DNA of 16,871 nucleotides from UBA2253 sp964646985 (GTDB taxonomy: Bacteria > Bacillota_I > Bacilli_A > ML615J-28 > CAG-698). The notes beneath the pieces were generated by a model. The model was given only the letters and a program-made list of their open reading frames with translations. It was not told where the DNA came from and did no database searches. Shown here in pieces: positions 1 to 7,137 of the stretch. Location: NCBI GenBank assembly GCA_964646985.1, contig CAZYFI010000023.1, forward strand, positions 1-16,871. Reading direction: 5' to 3'. Every line of letters starts with the position of its first letter. The first letter of the stretch is position 1. The position numbers were made by a program, and so were the translations under genes.

Positions 1-1050
1 AATAACAACGCATAAAGGATGAACCACAGCCATAAGACGTTTTGCTTTCAACTTTAAGTCTTCTCGTAAAAAGTGTTCTAGCATCGATCCTTCAATGGTC
101 GAATTAATGCGGGAAAGTCCCGAAGCTAAAATAAACTTCTTAATGGCTTCTGGTGTATAACCTCTACGCCTTAAGCCAACGAGTGTTGGCATCCGCGGAT
201 CATCAAATCCTTGAACCTTTCCTTTTTGTACTAGCTCTCTTAAGTAGCGTTTGCTCATAATCGTATTGGTAATATTCAAACGTCCAAATTCAATTTGTTG
301 AGGAAAATCATGTTTTCCAAAACATTGGTCAACGACCCAATCATATAATATGCGATGATTGTCATATTCTAGGCTACACAAAGAATGGGTAATCCCTTCA
401 ATGGCATCTTGAATGGGATGAGCAAAATCATACATTGGATAAATACACCATTTGTTTCCTTGACGATGATGATTGATGTATAAAATACGATATAAGACCG
501 GATCACGCATATTGATGTTCGGATGACTCATATCAATTTTAGCTCTTAATACTTTAGCGCCTTCAGGAAACAGTCCTTGCTTCATTTGAGAAAACAACAA
601 AAGATTTTCTTCGATGCTGCGATTTCGATATGGTGATTCTTTCCCTGGTTCGTTTAAATTACCCCGATAAACACGAATGTCTTCTTGGGATAAATCATCT
701 ACATAAGCCAATCCTTTTTCAATTAATTGCATGGCAAGTTCATAGGTTTTTGTAAAATAATCAGAACCAAAAAAGATATTGGCAGGAGTATATCCCAACC
801 ATTTGATGTCATTGATAATGGCATCAACAAATTCTGCTTCTTCTTTGGCAGGATTGGTATCATCAAAACGTAAATTTGTTCTTCCATTCAATTCCTTTGC
901 TAACTCAAAATTGGTCACCAAAGCACGTGCATGGCCAATATGCAAATAGGCATTGGGTTCAGGCGGAAATCGTGTCACGATTTCGTTTGTCTTGCCTGCT
1001 TCTAAATCATTTTTCATGATTGTTTTAATAAAGTTTGATATTTCTTCCAT
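1..1050 (-). CDS. glnS: Glutaminyl-tRNA synthetase, 3' end cut by window edge
   Basis: Class I aminoacyl-tRNA synthetase that charges tRNA-Gln with glutamine in the cytosol. I translated 350 codons; the frame is open from the ATG at 1050 to the window edge, so the C-terminal anticodon-binding beta-barrels are missing. Visible motifs are PPEPNAYLHIGH with the HIGH signature at residues 37-40, the GlnRS-typical WCIYPMYDFAHP stretch followed by GITHSLCSLEYD, and MSKR at residues 265-268, the GlnRS form of KMSKS. These separate it from the related bacterial GluRS. The start has a GTGAGG ribosome site and lies 12 bp after the stop of the B3/4-domain gene, so it is the last visible gene of the long operon. 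Its presence implies direct Gln-tRNA formation, which many Gram-positives lack. Identification is firm; what follows downstream is unknown. Confidence 0.96.
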   Translation of the reverse strand, partial: MEEISNFIKTIMKNDLEAGKTNEIVTRFPPEPNAYLHIGHARALVTNFELAKELNGRTNLRFDDTNPAKEEAEFVDAIINDIKWLGYTPANIFFGSDYFTKTYELAMQLIEKGLAYVDDLSQEDIRVYRGNLNEPGKESPYRNRSIEENLLLFSQMKQGLFPEGAKVLRAKIDMSHPNINMRDPVLYRILYINHHRQGNKWCIYPMYDFAHPIQDAIEGITHSLCSLEYDNHRILYDWVVDQCFGKHDFPQQIEFGRLNITNTIMSKRYLRELVQKGKVQGFDDPRMPTLVGLRRRGYTPEAIKKFILASGLSRINSTIEGSMLEHFLREDLKLKAKRLMAVVHPLCVVI

Positions 1051-1062
1051 ATTTATACCTCA

Positions 1063-1725
1063 CTAGACTTGTTTGTCTACCATTATTTCTAAAATGTGTT
1101 CGCTTCTTGCATATTGGCGAAATAATTCAATTGCCAACTGTTTGTGTTCTTCAAGATAAGTATGAGAAAAACAAATGATAAAAATTAACACTTTTTTTGT
1201 TTGGTCGGTAATGCTGGTTCTTAGTGTGTCCGATGTTGTAGAACCAAAAGGACCAACCTCATCTACATAAACAGGGATGTTTGTAACATTCAACAACCCT
1301 CTTCCAATTCCTTCATATAGATCGGTATTTCGACCAAGACGAATCAATACATCACCCTGAATCTTTTCATAATCCAACACGGCAACCGATCTTTGGGTAG
1401 CCAGTGATAAGATGTTTCCTGCATCAACCACATTGTTGATGAGAGAAAGAGAATTTCCTTTTACAATTCTGCGATATAAAGACTCTACTGCCAAGCGATA
1501 GCGACTTGGATCTTTTCCTAACTTTTTATAACCATCTCTGGCTTCTTTAATAAGAGGAATATTCAAGACTTCCTCTAATGAATATTCCTCAGCTATTTTT
1601 TGTTCATACTGAGCAACCAATTGTTTGATTTCATCACTGTTTCTGATGGTCACATCCATAGAAAGAGCAATGACATGAAAATCAATCAATTGTTGCGAGA
1701 TAGAGCGATCGATGGAAATGTTCAT
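1063..1725 (-). CDS. Solo B3/4-domain protein (PheRS beta editing-domain homologue)
   Basis: A 220-residue soluble protein that resembles the B3/4 domain of phenylalanyl-tRNA synthetase beta subunit, standing alone (COG3382 type). The family match rests on the KKLGKDPSRYR segment near residues 67-77, VDAGNILSLAT near 101-111, and the C-terminal core GPFGSTTSDTLRT near 158-170, which resembles the substrate-pocket loop of this family. In PheRS the B3/4 module hydrolyses Tyr-tRNA-Phe. Free-standing copies are widespread but their substrate is not established to my knowledge. The ATG overlaps the stop of the coiled-coil gene (ATGA, 4 bp) and has only a weak purine-rich site, so translation is probably coupled. 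It lies 12 bp ahead of glnS, and the pairing with a synthetase gene fits a role in tRNA quality control. That role is inferred; a nucleic-acid or amino-acid binding role is equally open. Confidence 0.85.
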   Translation of the reverse strand: MNISIDRSISQQLIDFHVIALSMDVTIRNSDEIKQLVAQYEQKIAEEYSLEEVLNIPLIKEARDGYKKLGKDPSRYRLAVESLYRRIVKGNSLSLINNVVDAGNILSLATQRSVAVLDYEKIQGDVLIRLGRNTDLYEGIGRGLLNVTNIPVYVDEVGPFGSTTSDTLRTSITDQTKKVLIFIICFSHTYLEEHKQLAIELFRQYARSEHILEIMVDKQV

Positions 1726-4700
1726 ACGATCTCTGATTTTTCCTTCATCAAAGCATCCAACTCTTTTGTTTTAACCAAAATGGCTTCTTTGACTGGTTCT
1801 AATTTGCCTTTTAGTTCTTTTTGTACATTGCGAATTTGATCAATTTGATTGATCAATTTCATGTAAGTAACGACAGTTGGATTTGCTTCTAAGTCTTTTA
1901 AGTTCTTCCTACAAAAATCAATTTTTGAACGTAAATCATCACGATGCACTTCTAAATCTGTCACTTCCGCTTTTGCCCGCAACAAATCAGTTTTTGCTGC
2001 TGGTTCATTTCCAATGCTTTCGATTCTTTCTAGGACAGCATCCATTTGTTTGGATTTTTGACTAAAATCACTTAAGCATTGTTCTAACAACAATTTGTTG
2101 TTAAAGTAATCAGAAACTTTTTCTTCATGCAAACGAAGACGTTTTTCATATTCTAAGCGTTTATCCAGTTCTACTTTCAAATCATTTAGCTTTCTTGTGT
2201 ATTCGCTTTGTTCACGATTCAAATCTTGTAAATTGGCTTCAATCACTTCTGCTTGTTTGCTAATTTTTGCCTTGCGTTCTTCTAGTAATTGCTTTTGCAA
2301 GTTTTGATTTGAAGTAACCACTTTCGTTAATTCTTCACTTTGTTTTACTATTGTTTCAGTGGTTTGTTCTTGTGATGCTTTTAATTCATTGATTTGATCT
2401 AACAATTGATCACGTTCTGTTTCAACTTGTTTGATTTCTTGATAATCTTCCGACAAGGAATATTCTTGGCGGATTTTGCGAAGATAATATTCGATAATCT
2501 GACCTTCTTTTGTCTTTAAATCAGATAATTCTTGTTCTTTGGCAGTAACAAACATTTGATATTTGTTCTTTTGTTTTTCTAAATCATCTTCTAAATCAAA
2601 CAATCGTTCTTGTTGCAATTGCAATTCTAACAAAGCTTTGGCTTTGGCTTTTTCATAAGCTTCTTTTGTAGAAGCGGTAAAGTCACGATTGGCATTAAAC
2701 GTATCCGTTAATTGATCAATGCGAGCATTCAATTTTTCGATATCTTGTTTTCTTTGGGTGATTTTCACATTGAAAGCAGCAATCGCTGAATTGTGATTCA
2801 ATGTTTCTTCTTCTAGACGTTCTTTGATTTCTTTTTGCATATCACGAATCACACGAATGCGACGTTTAAACTCAGGATCAAAAATATCTTCTTCTGAAAA
2901 TTTTCTCACAGCATTCTTCAAATTTTGTAATGTGTATTCTTTGTCAGAAACTTGTGATAGCAACTCATTGATTTGTTGCATGCGCATGCGATTTTGTTCA
3001 CGTAATTCATCTTTTTCTAGTTCATTAGACTGCAATTTCGTTTCATAGCTATCAGAAATTTCTTGAATTTCTTTTTGCTTTTGCACGGTCAAACGATTGA
3101 TGTCTTCACGATTTCTCAATAATTCCTCACGGAATTCATTGATCAAAGCCGAAGAATCCACAACAGGAACATCTTTCATTTTCGATATTTCTGTTTTCAA
3201 TGCTTTGATTTCATCAAGCAATGATTGTTTTTCTTGTTGATCAATCACAGCAGGTTGAATCTTTGGTTCAACTGGTGTTGGTTGAGAATATGGTGGAGCT
3301 TGTTGATAACGTGGATAATCATATCCATAATATTGATATGGATCATGATGAACAACACGATTTTGTTCACGGAACAAACTCGATTTCAATATTTCAATTT
3401 CTAATTCTTTCGACTTGATCAAATCTTGAGTTTTGTTTAATTCACTGATTAAGCTAGCTACTTTTGTTGGATCATCACGGGTTTGCAATATTTGTCCTTG
3501 CATTTGTGATTTTTCATAGCGTTCTTTTTCCAATGCTTTTTCTAACTCAGCATATTTTGATTTTAATAAATCGAGTGCCGTTGTAAGATCAGTATTGGCC
3601 AACTGCAAACGATGATTGGTTTCTTTTAATTGCGATACTTCAACAGTCACTTGCTCTTCATTTTCATTAGACAACTCTTTGGATAGAAGCGATGCATCAA
3701 ACTGGGTTTTTACTTGCTCGCTTTCTTTCAACAATTCATCATACTTGGCTTGCAATTGATGCTTTTCTTGCTTCAAAGATTCAAAATCATGTTTCTGTGA
3801 TTCCAGTTCTAAGTCAATGCGTTTTGCAAGTGCAAGGCTTTGATTCTTTAATTGTTCATTATTCATGCGTAAATCATCAACCAATGCAAACAAGCGTTCA
3901 TTTTCATCACTGATTTTCTTGTTTTCCATTTGCAATTTTTGATTTTCTTGTTCGTAAACAGTACTTTCTTCTAAATCGCGATTCGCCAAAGTTTCATTGG
4001 TTTGGCGAAGTTCTTGAATAGAAGAAACCAATCCATCTACTTCTAAACGCAATTGTTCAAGTTGCTTTTCTACTTGGGCTTTTTCAGCTTTTTCGTTTTC
4101 TAACAATTGTTCTTTTTGCGCATCTTTTTCCATTTGTTGCGCTTCTTGCTTTTTATATTCGCGGATTACACTTTGTAATTTACGATTAGATTGTTTGCTG
4201 CTTTCTAAGCGTTTATTGTATTTTGTAGAAAGACGTTTTTCTTCATCGTAAAGTTTTTTGTTTTCGATGCTTTTCGCTTTGAGATCTTCAAAAGTTGTCT
4301 TAACTTGTTCGCTTTCTTTCACCAAGCGGGCATTTTCTTTCTTGATTTGTTCTAATTCTGATTTTTGTGCTGCTTCTTTTGCTTTAAGTTCTTCTAGTGC
4401 ACATGTTAAAGTAGCAATGCTTTTTTGCAAACGCGTTGTTTCTTTCTTTTCTTCTTGGAAAGCAGAATCCAAAGCAATCAAGCGATCCGTTGGAACGGCG
4501 CTGGCTTTTTGTTTTTCTAAATTAGATTGCAATGTTTCAATTTGCTTTTGCAAACGGCGACTTGCTCTTTTTTCAGCTGTCAAAGCATCTTTTACTTGTT
4601 GCTCTTTTGTTTTTTGTTTTTCCATAGAAGACTTCAAATTAGCAATTTCTTTTTCCAAACCTTTTTGTACTTTTTTAAAGTCAACTTCTTCTAATGATGC

Positions 4701-6098
4701 AGCTGGTTTCTTTTCTTGAGCATTGGCTTGCATTTTTTCTAAAGTGGCCTTCAATGATTCTACTTCTTTGGAAAATTTTTGACTTGCTTTTTTTTCTTCT
4801 AAAAGTTTTGCTTTCGCATCTTCTTCTTTCGCTTTTTGCGTTTCCATCGCTTTTGTAGTAGATTGCAATTGTTTTTGTAAGCGAGCAACTTCTTTCTTTT
4901 CTTCTTGATATTGTTTATCCAGGGCTTGAACTTTTTTGGCCATCTCATCTTTTAGTGTGGCTTTTGCTTGAGCAATTTGCTCTTTGGATAATTCAACTTG
5001 TTTTTTTAATTGTTCTATTTCTTTTTGGTGTTTTTCTTGATTTTTTTGTTCATTTTCAAGTTGTGTCTTCATTTGTTGGCTAATTGTTTTCTCGTTGAGT
5101 ACCTCTCCTCTTAGAGAAACAACTTCCTTTTCCAAATCATTGACAACAACTGCTTGCCTTCCCATTTGGTCCATCAATTGTTGATTGGCTTGTTCTGCAA
5201 TTTCTAACTTTAATTGATTCTCTTGGTGCTGTTTTTCTAATGAGGTTAATACTTCTTCGATCTCAGATATGCTATCAGTACTTTGAGAAACTTCTTTTTG
5301 TTGATCAACGAGAACGCCTGAAGAAACACTGGGAGACAAACCAAGCGTTTCTTGATCAATGACAGGAATTCCATTGACTTTGGCTGCAAGAACTTTCATA
5401 ATTGCAGAGTCTAGTTGGGCTTTTTCTTGTTGTAAAATAGCGATTTTTTCATTCAAATCGCGGACTTTATCTTGTTCTTGTTCAAGCTCGTCTAAAGAAA
5501 CCTCTTCTGGAGATTCTTCTTCAAGTCTTTGTACAAGTGTTAGCTTTTCTCTTAATGCTCGTTCTTTGGTTTCAACTTTTAGGTCTTTGACTTCCATTAT
5601 TTGTTGTAACTTCTTACCAGCAGAAATGACATTCTTCAAACGCTCAACATCATTGCTTGCACCTGATGTTGTTTGTTTTTGTTCGCCTTTTTTAGAAGTT
5701 GGTATTGGTTTTTTTGCTTTCGCATTTAATGTTTCAAGCAAATCAATCGCGGATTTCTTTTGGTCTACTTTTTTCTTCTCTAAAGGACTTTTTTTAGCTG
5801 GTGCTTTGGCAGCAACTTTCTTTGCCTTTGGTTTATCGCTTGCTTTCTTAGGAAGTGCTTTTTCCTTGGCAGCGGTTTTAGGGGCTTTTGGTTTTGGTTG
5901 TTGTCCCAAACTTCCTTGAACTTCAGTTAAAACATTCTTAAGACGTTCCACAACATCAACCGGTTTTACTTCACGTTCAACAGGTGTTGCCGGCAAGGTG
6001 GATTCCTGAGTTTTTTTCGCAGTTACTTTCTTTGGCACTGATTTTCCCCCCTCATTATTTTTTTTACTTTGAAGTGTTTTTTTGGAATTGCTTTCCAT
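1722..6098 (-). CDS. Giant coiled-coil protein, possible filament or scaffold
   Basis: A 1458-residue protein of no family I can name. Residues 1-150 are rich in Lys, Ala and Pro, like a histone H1 tail, and carry a twice-used short helix, VERLKNV, at about 50-56 and 151-157. From about 165 to the C-terminus it is almost entirely heptad-like (Glu, Lys, Gln, Leu). Non-coil breaks fall near 243-275, 460-470, 535-545, 919-951 (Tyr/Pro-rich) and 1069-1078. Three tandem units of about 75 residues occupy roughly 397-607. I found no tryptophan and only three cysteines. There is no signal peptide or membrane segment, so it is predicted cytoplasmic. The start has a perfect AGGAGG six bases upstream and lies 10 bp after a three-pass membrane protein gene; the end overlaps the next gene by ATGA. 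If the helix were continuous it would be about 0.19 micrometres long. SMC-like ATPase ends (Walker A/B) are absent. A structural role is inferred from shape and context only. Confidence 0.9.
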   Translation of the reverse strand: MESNSKKTLQSKKNNEGGKSVPKKVTAKKTQESTLPATPVEREVKPVDVVERLKNVLTEVQGSLGQQPKPKAPKTAAKEKALPKKASDKPKAKKVAAKAPAKKSPLEKKKVDQKKSAIDLLETLNAKAKKPIPTSKKGEQKQTTSGASNDVERLKNVISAGKKLQQIMEVKDLKVETKERALREKLTLVQRLEEESPEEVSLDELEQEQDKVRDLNEKIAILQQEKAQLDSAIMKVLAAKVNGIPVIDQETLGLSPSVSSGVLVDQQKEVSQSTDSISEIEEVLTSLEKQHQENQLKLEIAEQANQQLMDQMGRQAVVVNDLEKEVVSLRGEVLNEKTISQQMKTQLENEQKNQEKHQKEIEQLKKQVELSKEQIAQAKATLKDEMAKKVQALDKQYQEEKKEVARLQKQLQSTTKAMETQKAKEEDAKAKLLEEKKASQKFSKEVESLKATLEKMQANAQEKKPAASLEEVDFKKVQKGLEKEIANLKSSMEKQKTKEQQVKDALTAEKRASRRLQKQIETLQSNLEKQKASAVPTDRLIALDSAFQEEKKETTRLQKSIATLTCALEELKAKEAAQKSELEQIKKENARLVKESEQVKTTFEDLKAKSIENKKLYDEEKRLSTKYNKRLESSKQSNRKLQSVIREYKKQEAQQMEKDAQKEQLLENEKAEKAQVEKQLEQLRLEVDGLVSSIQELRQTNETLANRDLEESTVYEQENQKLQMENKKISDENERLFALVDDLRMNNEQLKNQSLALAKRIDLELESQKHDFESLKQEKHQLQAKYDELLKESEQVKTQFDASLLSKELSNENEEQVTVEVSQLKETNHRLQLANTDLTTALDLLKSKYAELEKALEKERYEKSQMQGQILQTRDDPTKVASLISELNKTQDLIKSKELEIEILKSSLFREQNRVVHHDPYQYYGYDYPRYQQAPPYSQPTPVEPKIQPAVIDQQEKQSLLDEIKALKTEISKMKDVPVVDSSALINEFREELLRNREDINRLTVQKQKEIQEISDSYETKLQSNELEKDELREQNRMRMQQINELLSQVSDKEYTLQNLKNAVRKFSEEDIFDPEFKRRIRVIRDMQKEIKERLEEETLNHNSAIAAFNVKITQRKQDIEKLNARIDQLTDTFNANRDFTASTKEAYEKAKAKALLELQLQQERLFDLEDDLEKQKNKYQMFVTAKEQELSDLKTKEGQIIEYYLRKIRQEYSLSEDYQEIKQVETERDQLLDQINELKASQEQTTETIVKQSEELTKVVTSNQNLQKQLLEERKAKISKQAEVIEANLQDLNREQSEYTRKLNDLKVELDKRLEYEKRLRLHEEKVSDYFNNKLLLEQCLSDFSQKSKQMDAVLERIESIGNEPAAKTDLLRAKAEVTDLEVHRDDLRSKIDFCRKNLKDLEANPTVVTYMKLINQIDQIRNVQKELKGKLEPVKEAILVKTKELDALMKEKSEIV
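4278..4910 (-). repeat. Three tandem ~75-residue repeats inside the coiled-coil gene
   Basis: Within the coiled-coil protein, residues about 397-470, 471-546 and 547-607 align to one another. Shared blocks are EEKKE..RLQK (residues 399 and 549), MExQKxKE (418, 492, with LEELKAKE at 568), and EKxAS followed by xxLExxQ (units 1 and 2). The first and third copies are 150 residues apart; at the DNA level a TTTCTTTTCTTCTTG tract recurs exactly 450 bp apart on the + strand (near 4446 and 4896). The third unit is the most diverged after its first half. This looks like internal duplication that lengthened the rod. Confidence 0.7.
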
Positions 6099-6108
6099 AT
6101 TTTACCTC

Positions 6109-7122
6109 CTAAAAAAGACTTGTAACAAATTGAAATAGCGCATATCCGATGACTGTAGCACAGCCACCAGCGCTCAATAATAGAAAAATATTTTTCAAAC
6201 CAACATAAAGTGGTCGTCTTTTCTTTAAATTATAGGCACGATCAATGGCTGCTTTGCGAATTTGTTCAAAAACAGTAATGTTGACTTGCCCTTCTTCTAC
6301 AACCGCCATATCAAGTGGTGGGTAGAACTTCTTTTTCGCATTGGCTACTTGCATATAATAAGAGTAGGCTTTGCGATATTTTTTCTTGTATTGCTTCGAA
6401 ATCGTTTTTTCGGAACTTTTCAAATAATCAACAGCAAGTTTATGTGTTTTCACAAAATCTTTGGAAACCATAGAATAAATGGTGGCATAAAAGACAAAGA
6501 GAACCAACACATAAATGGTGATGTTAGCAACCAATTTCAACCAAGAGGTTGAAGAAAAGGTAATCACAAGTGATTGATAAATACGATAACCAAAACTTCC
6601 TGAAGATATCTTTTCCCACAAATATGATTGCAAAGAAACAACAAAGATCATAAGGATGAAAAGCCCAATAATCATGAGTTTGGTTCCAATCGATATACTC
6701 ATGAAATTGACATCGCCAATGACTTCAATCGTTTTATCACTTTCTTTGAAGACACTCTTCTTTTGTGTATTGTATTCCTTATCCCATCTTTGAAAAGCTT
6801 TTTTTAAATATGTTTTTTTCTTGCGTTTCACAATGTTAGGATTACGTACAATATCACCAAGTGGATATTCATCTTTCCTCACTTTTATAAAATATTCCTC
6901 AAAACTACTAATAGAATAAGCTGAGGTCTTGGGATTGTACATAAAAGGATTGCCTTTTAAAAACTGTACCTTCAATTGATCTTGATTGTTTGTTGCCGTT
7001 TGCGCATCAGTAAATGTTCCTGATGGATTAGAATCAAATATCCCTTTTGATTTGGGTACTTTGCCATAAGTTTTTCCTGTGAATTCGTATTCCACAACTT
7101 CACGTTTCATTTTTTTCGCCAT
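6109..7122 (-). CDS. Three-pass membrane protein of unknown family
   Basis: I do not recognise this 337-residue protein. From the chosen start, residues 1-145 are hydrophilic and very basic (KRKKKTYLKK near 99-108). Hydrophobic segments follow at about 146-167, 196-218 and 310-333, with a basic loop (219-309, containing KKKYRK and KKRR) between the second and third. The positive-inside rule places the N-terminus and the 219-309 loop in the cytoplasm, which would leave about 230 residues available to contact cytoplasmic partners. The ATG at 7122 is preferred over an in-frame ATG at 7170. It has AGGGGTGG seven bases upstream and follows the CvpA-like gene by 13 bp, whereas the earlier start would overlap that gene by 35 bp and add 16 unlikely residues. 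It sits between the CvpA-like gene and the coiled-coil gene (10 bp), suggesting it anchors or works with the coiled coil. Function unknown. Confidence 0.85.
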   Translation of the reverse strand: MAKKMKREVVEYEFTGKTYGKVPKSKGIFDSNPSGTFTDAQTATNNQDQLKVQFLKGNPFMYNPKTSAYSISSFEEYFIKVRKDEYPLGDIVRNPNIVKRKKKTYLKKAFQRWDKEYNTQKKSVFKESDKTIEVIGDVNFMSISIGTKLMIIGLFILMIFVVSLQSYLWEKISSGSFGYRIYQSLVITFSSTSWLKLVANITIYVLVLFVFYATIYSMVSKDFVKTHKLAVDYLKSSEKTISKQYKKKYRKAYSYYMQVANAKKKFYPPLDMAVVEEGQVNITVFEQIRKAAIDRAYNLKKRRPLYVGLKNIFLLLSAGGCATVIGYALFQFVTSLF

Positions 7123-7129
7123 ACTCACA

Positions 7130-7137
7130 CCACCCCT
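7130..7137 (-). promoter_or_regulatory. Ribosome binding site deciding the start at 7122
   Basis: AGGGGTGG lies seven bases before the ATG at 7122 and overlaps the TAG stop of the upstream CvpA-like gene (7136-7138). The competing in-frame ATG at 7170 lies inside that upstream gene without a comparable site. The overlap suggests reinitiation or coupled translation. Confidence 0.65.

Noticed and set aside
1..1050. Glutamyl-tRNA synthetase (gltX)
   Set aside because: The PPEPN context of HIGH, the YPMYDFAHP block and the MSKR motif are GlnRS-type and differ from bacterial GluRS.
4258..4719. 153-codon open frame on the + strand
   Set aside because: Same cause: antisense of the coiled-coil repeats, with a Cys/Ser/Phe-rich composition unlike a real protein.
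4278..4910. CRISPR array or non-coding DNA repeat
   Set aside because: The periodicity is in frame, imperfect and explained by protein repeats; no short identical repeats with unique spacers.
5359..5919. 186-codon open frame on the + strand, Ser/Phe-rich
   Set aside because: It is the antisense of the Lys/Glu-rich coiled-coil gene; low-complexity codon use there removes stops from the opposite strand. No ribosome site or family similarity.
1722..6098. SMC, MukB or RecN-type ATPase
   Set aside because: Long coiled coil suggested it, but there is no Walker A at the N-terminus, no signature or Walker B motif at the C-terminus, and the hinge is a Tyr/Pro segment, not a globular hinge domain.
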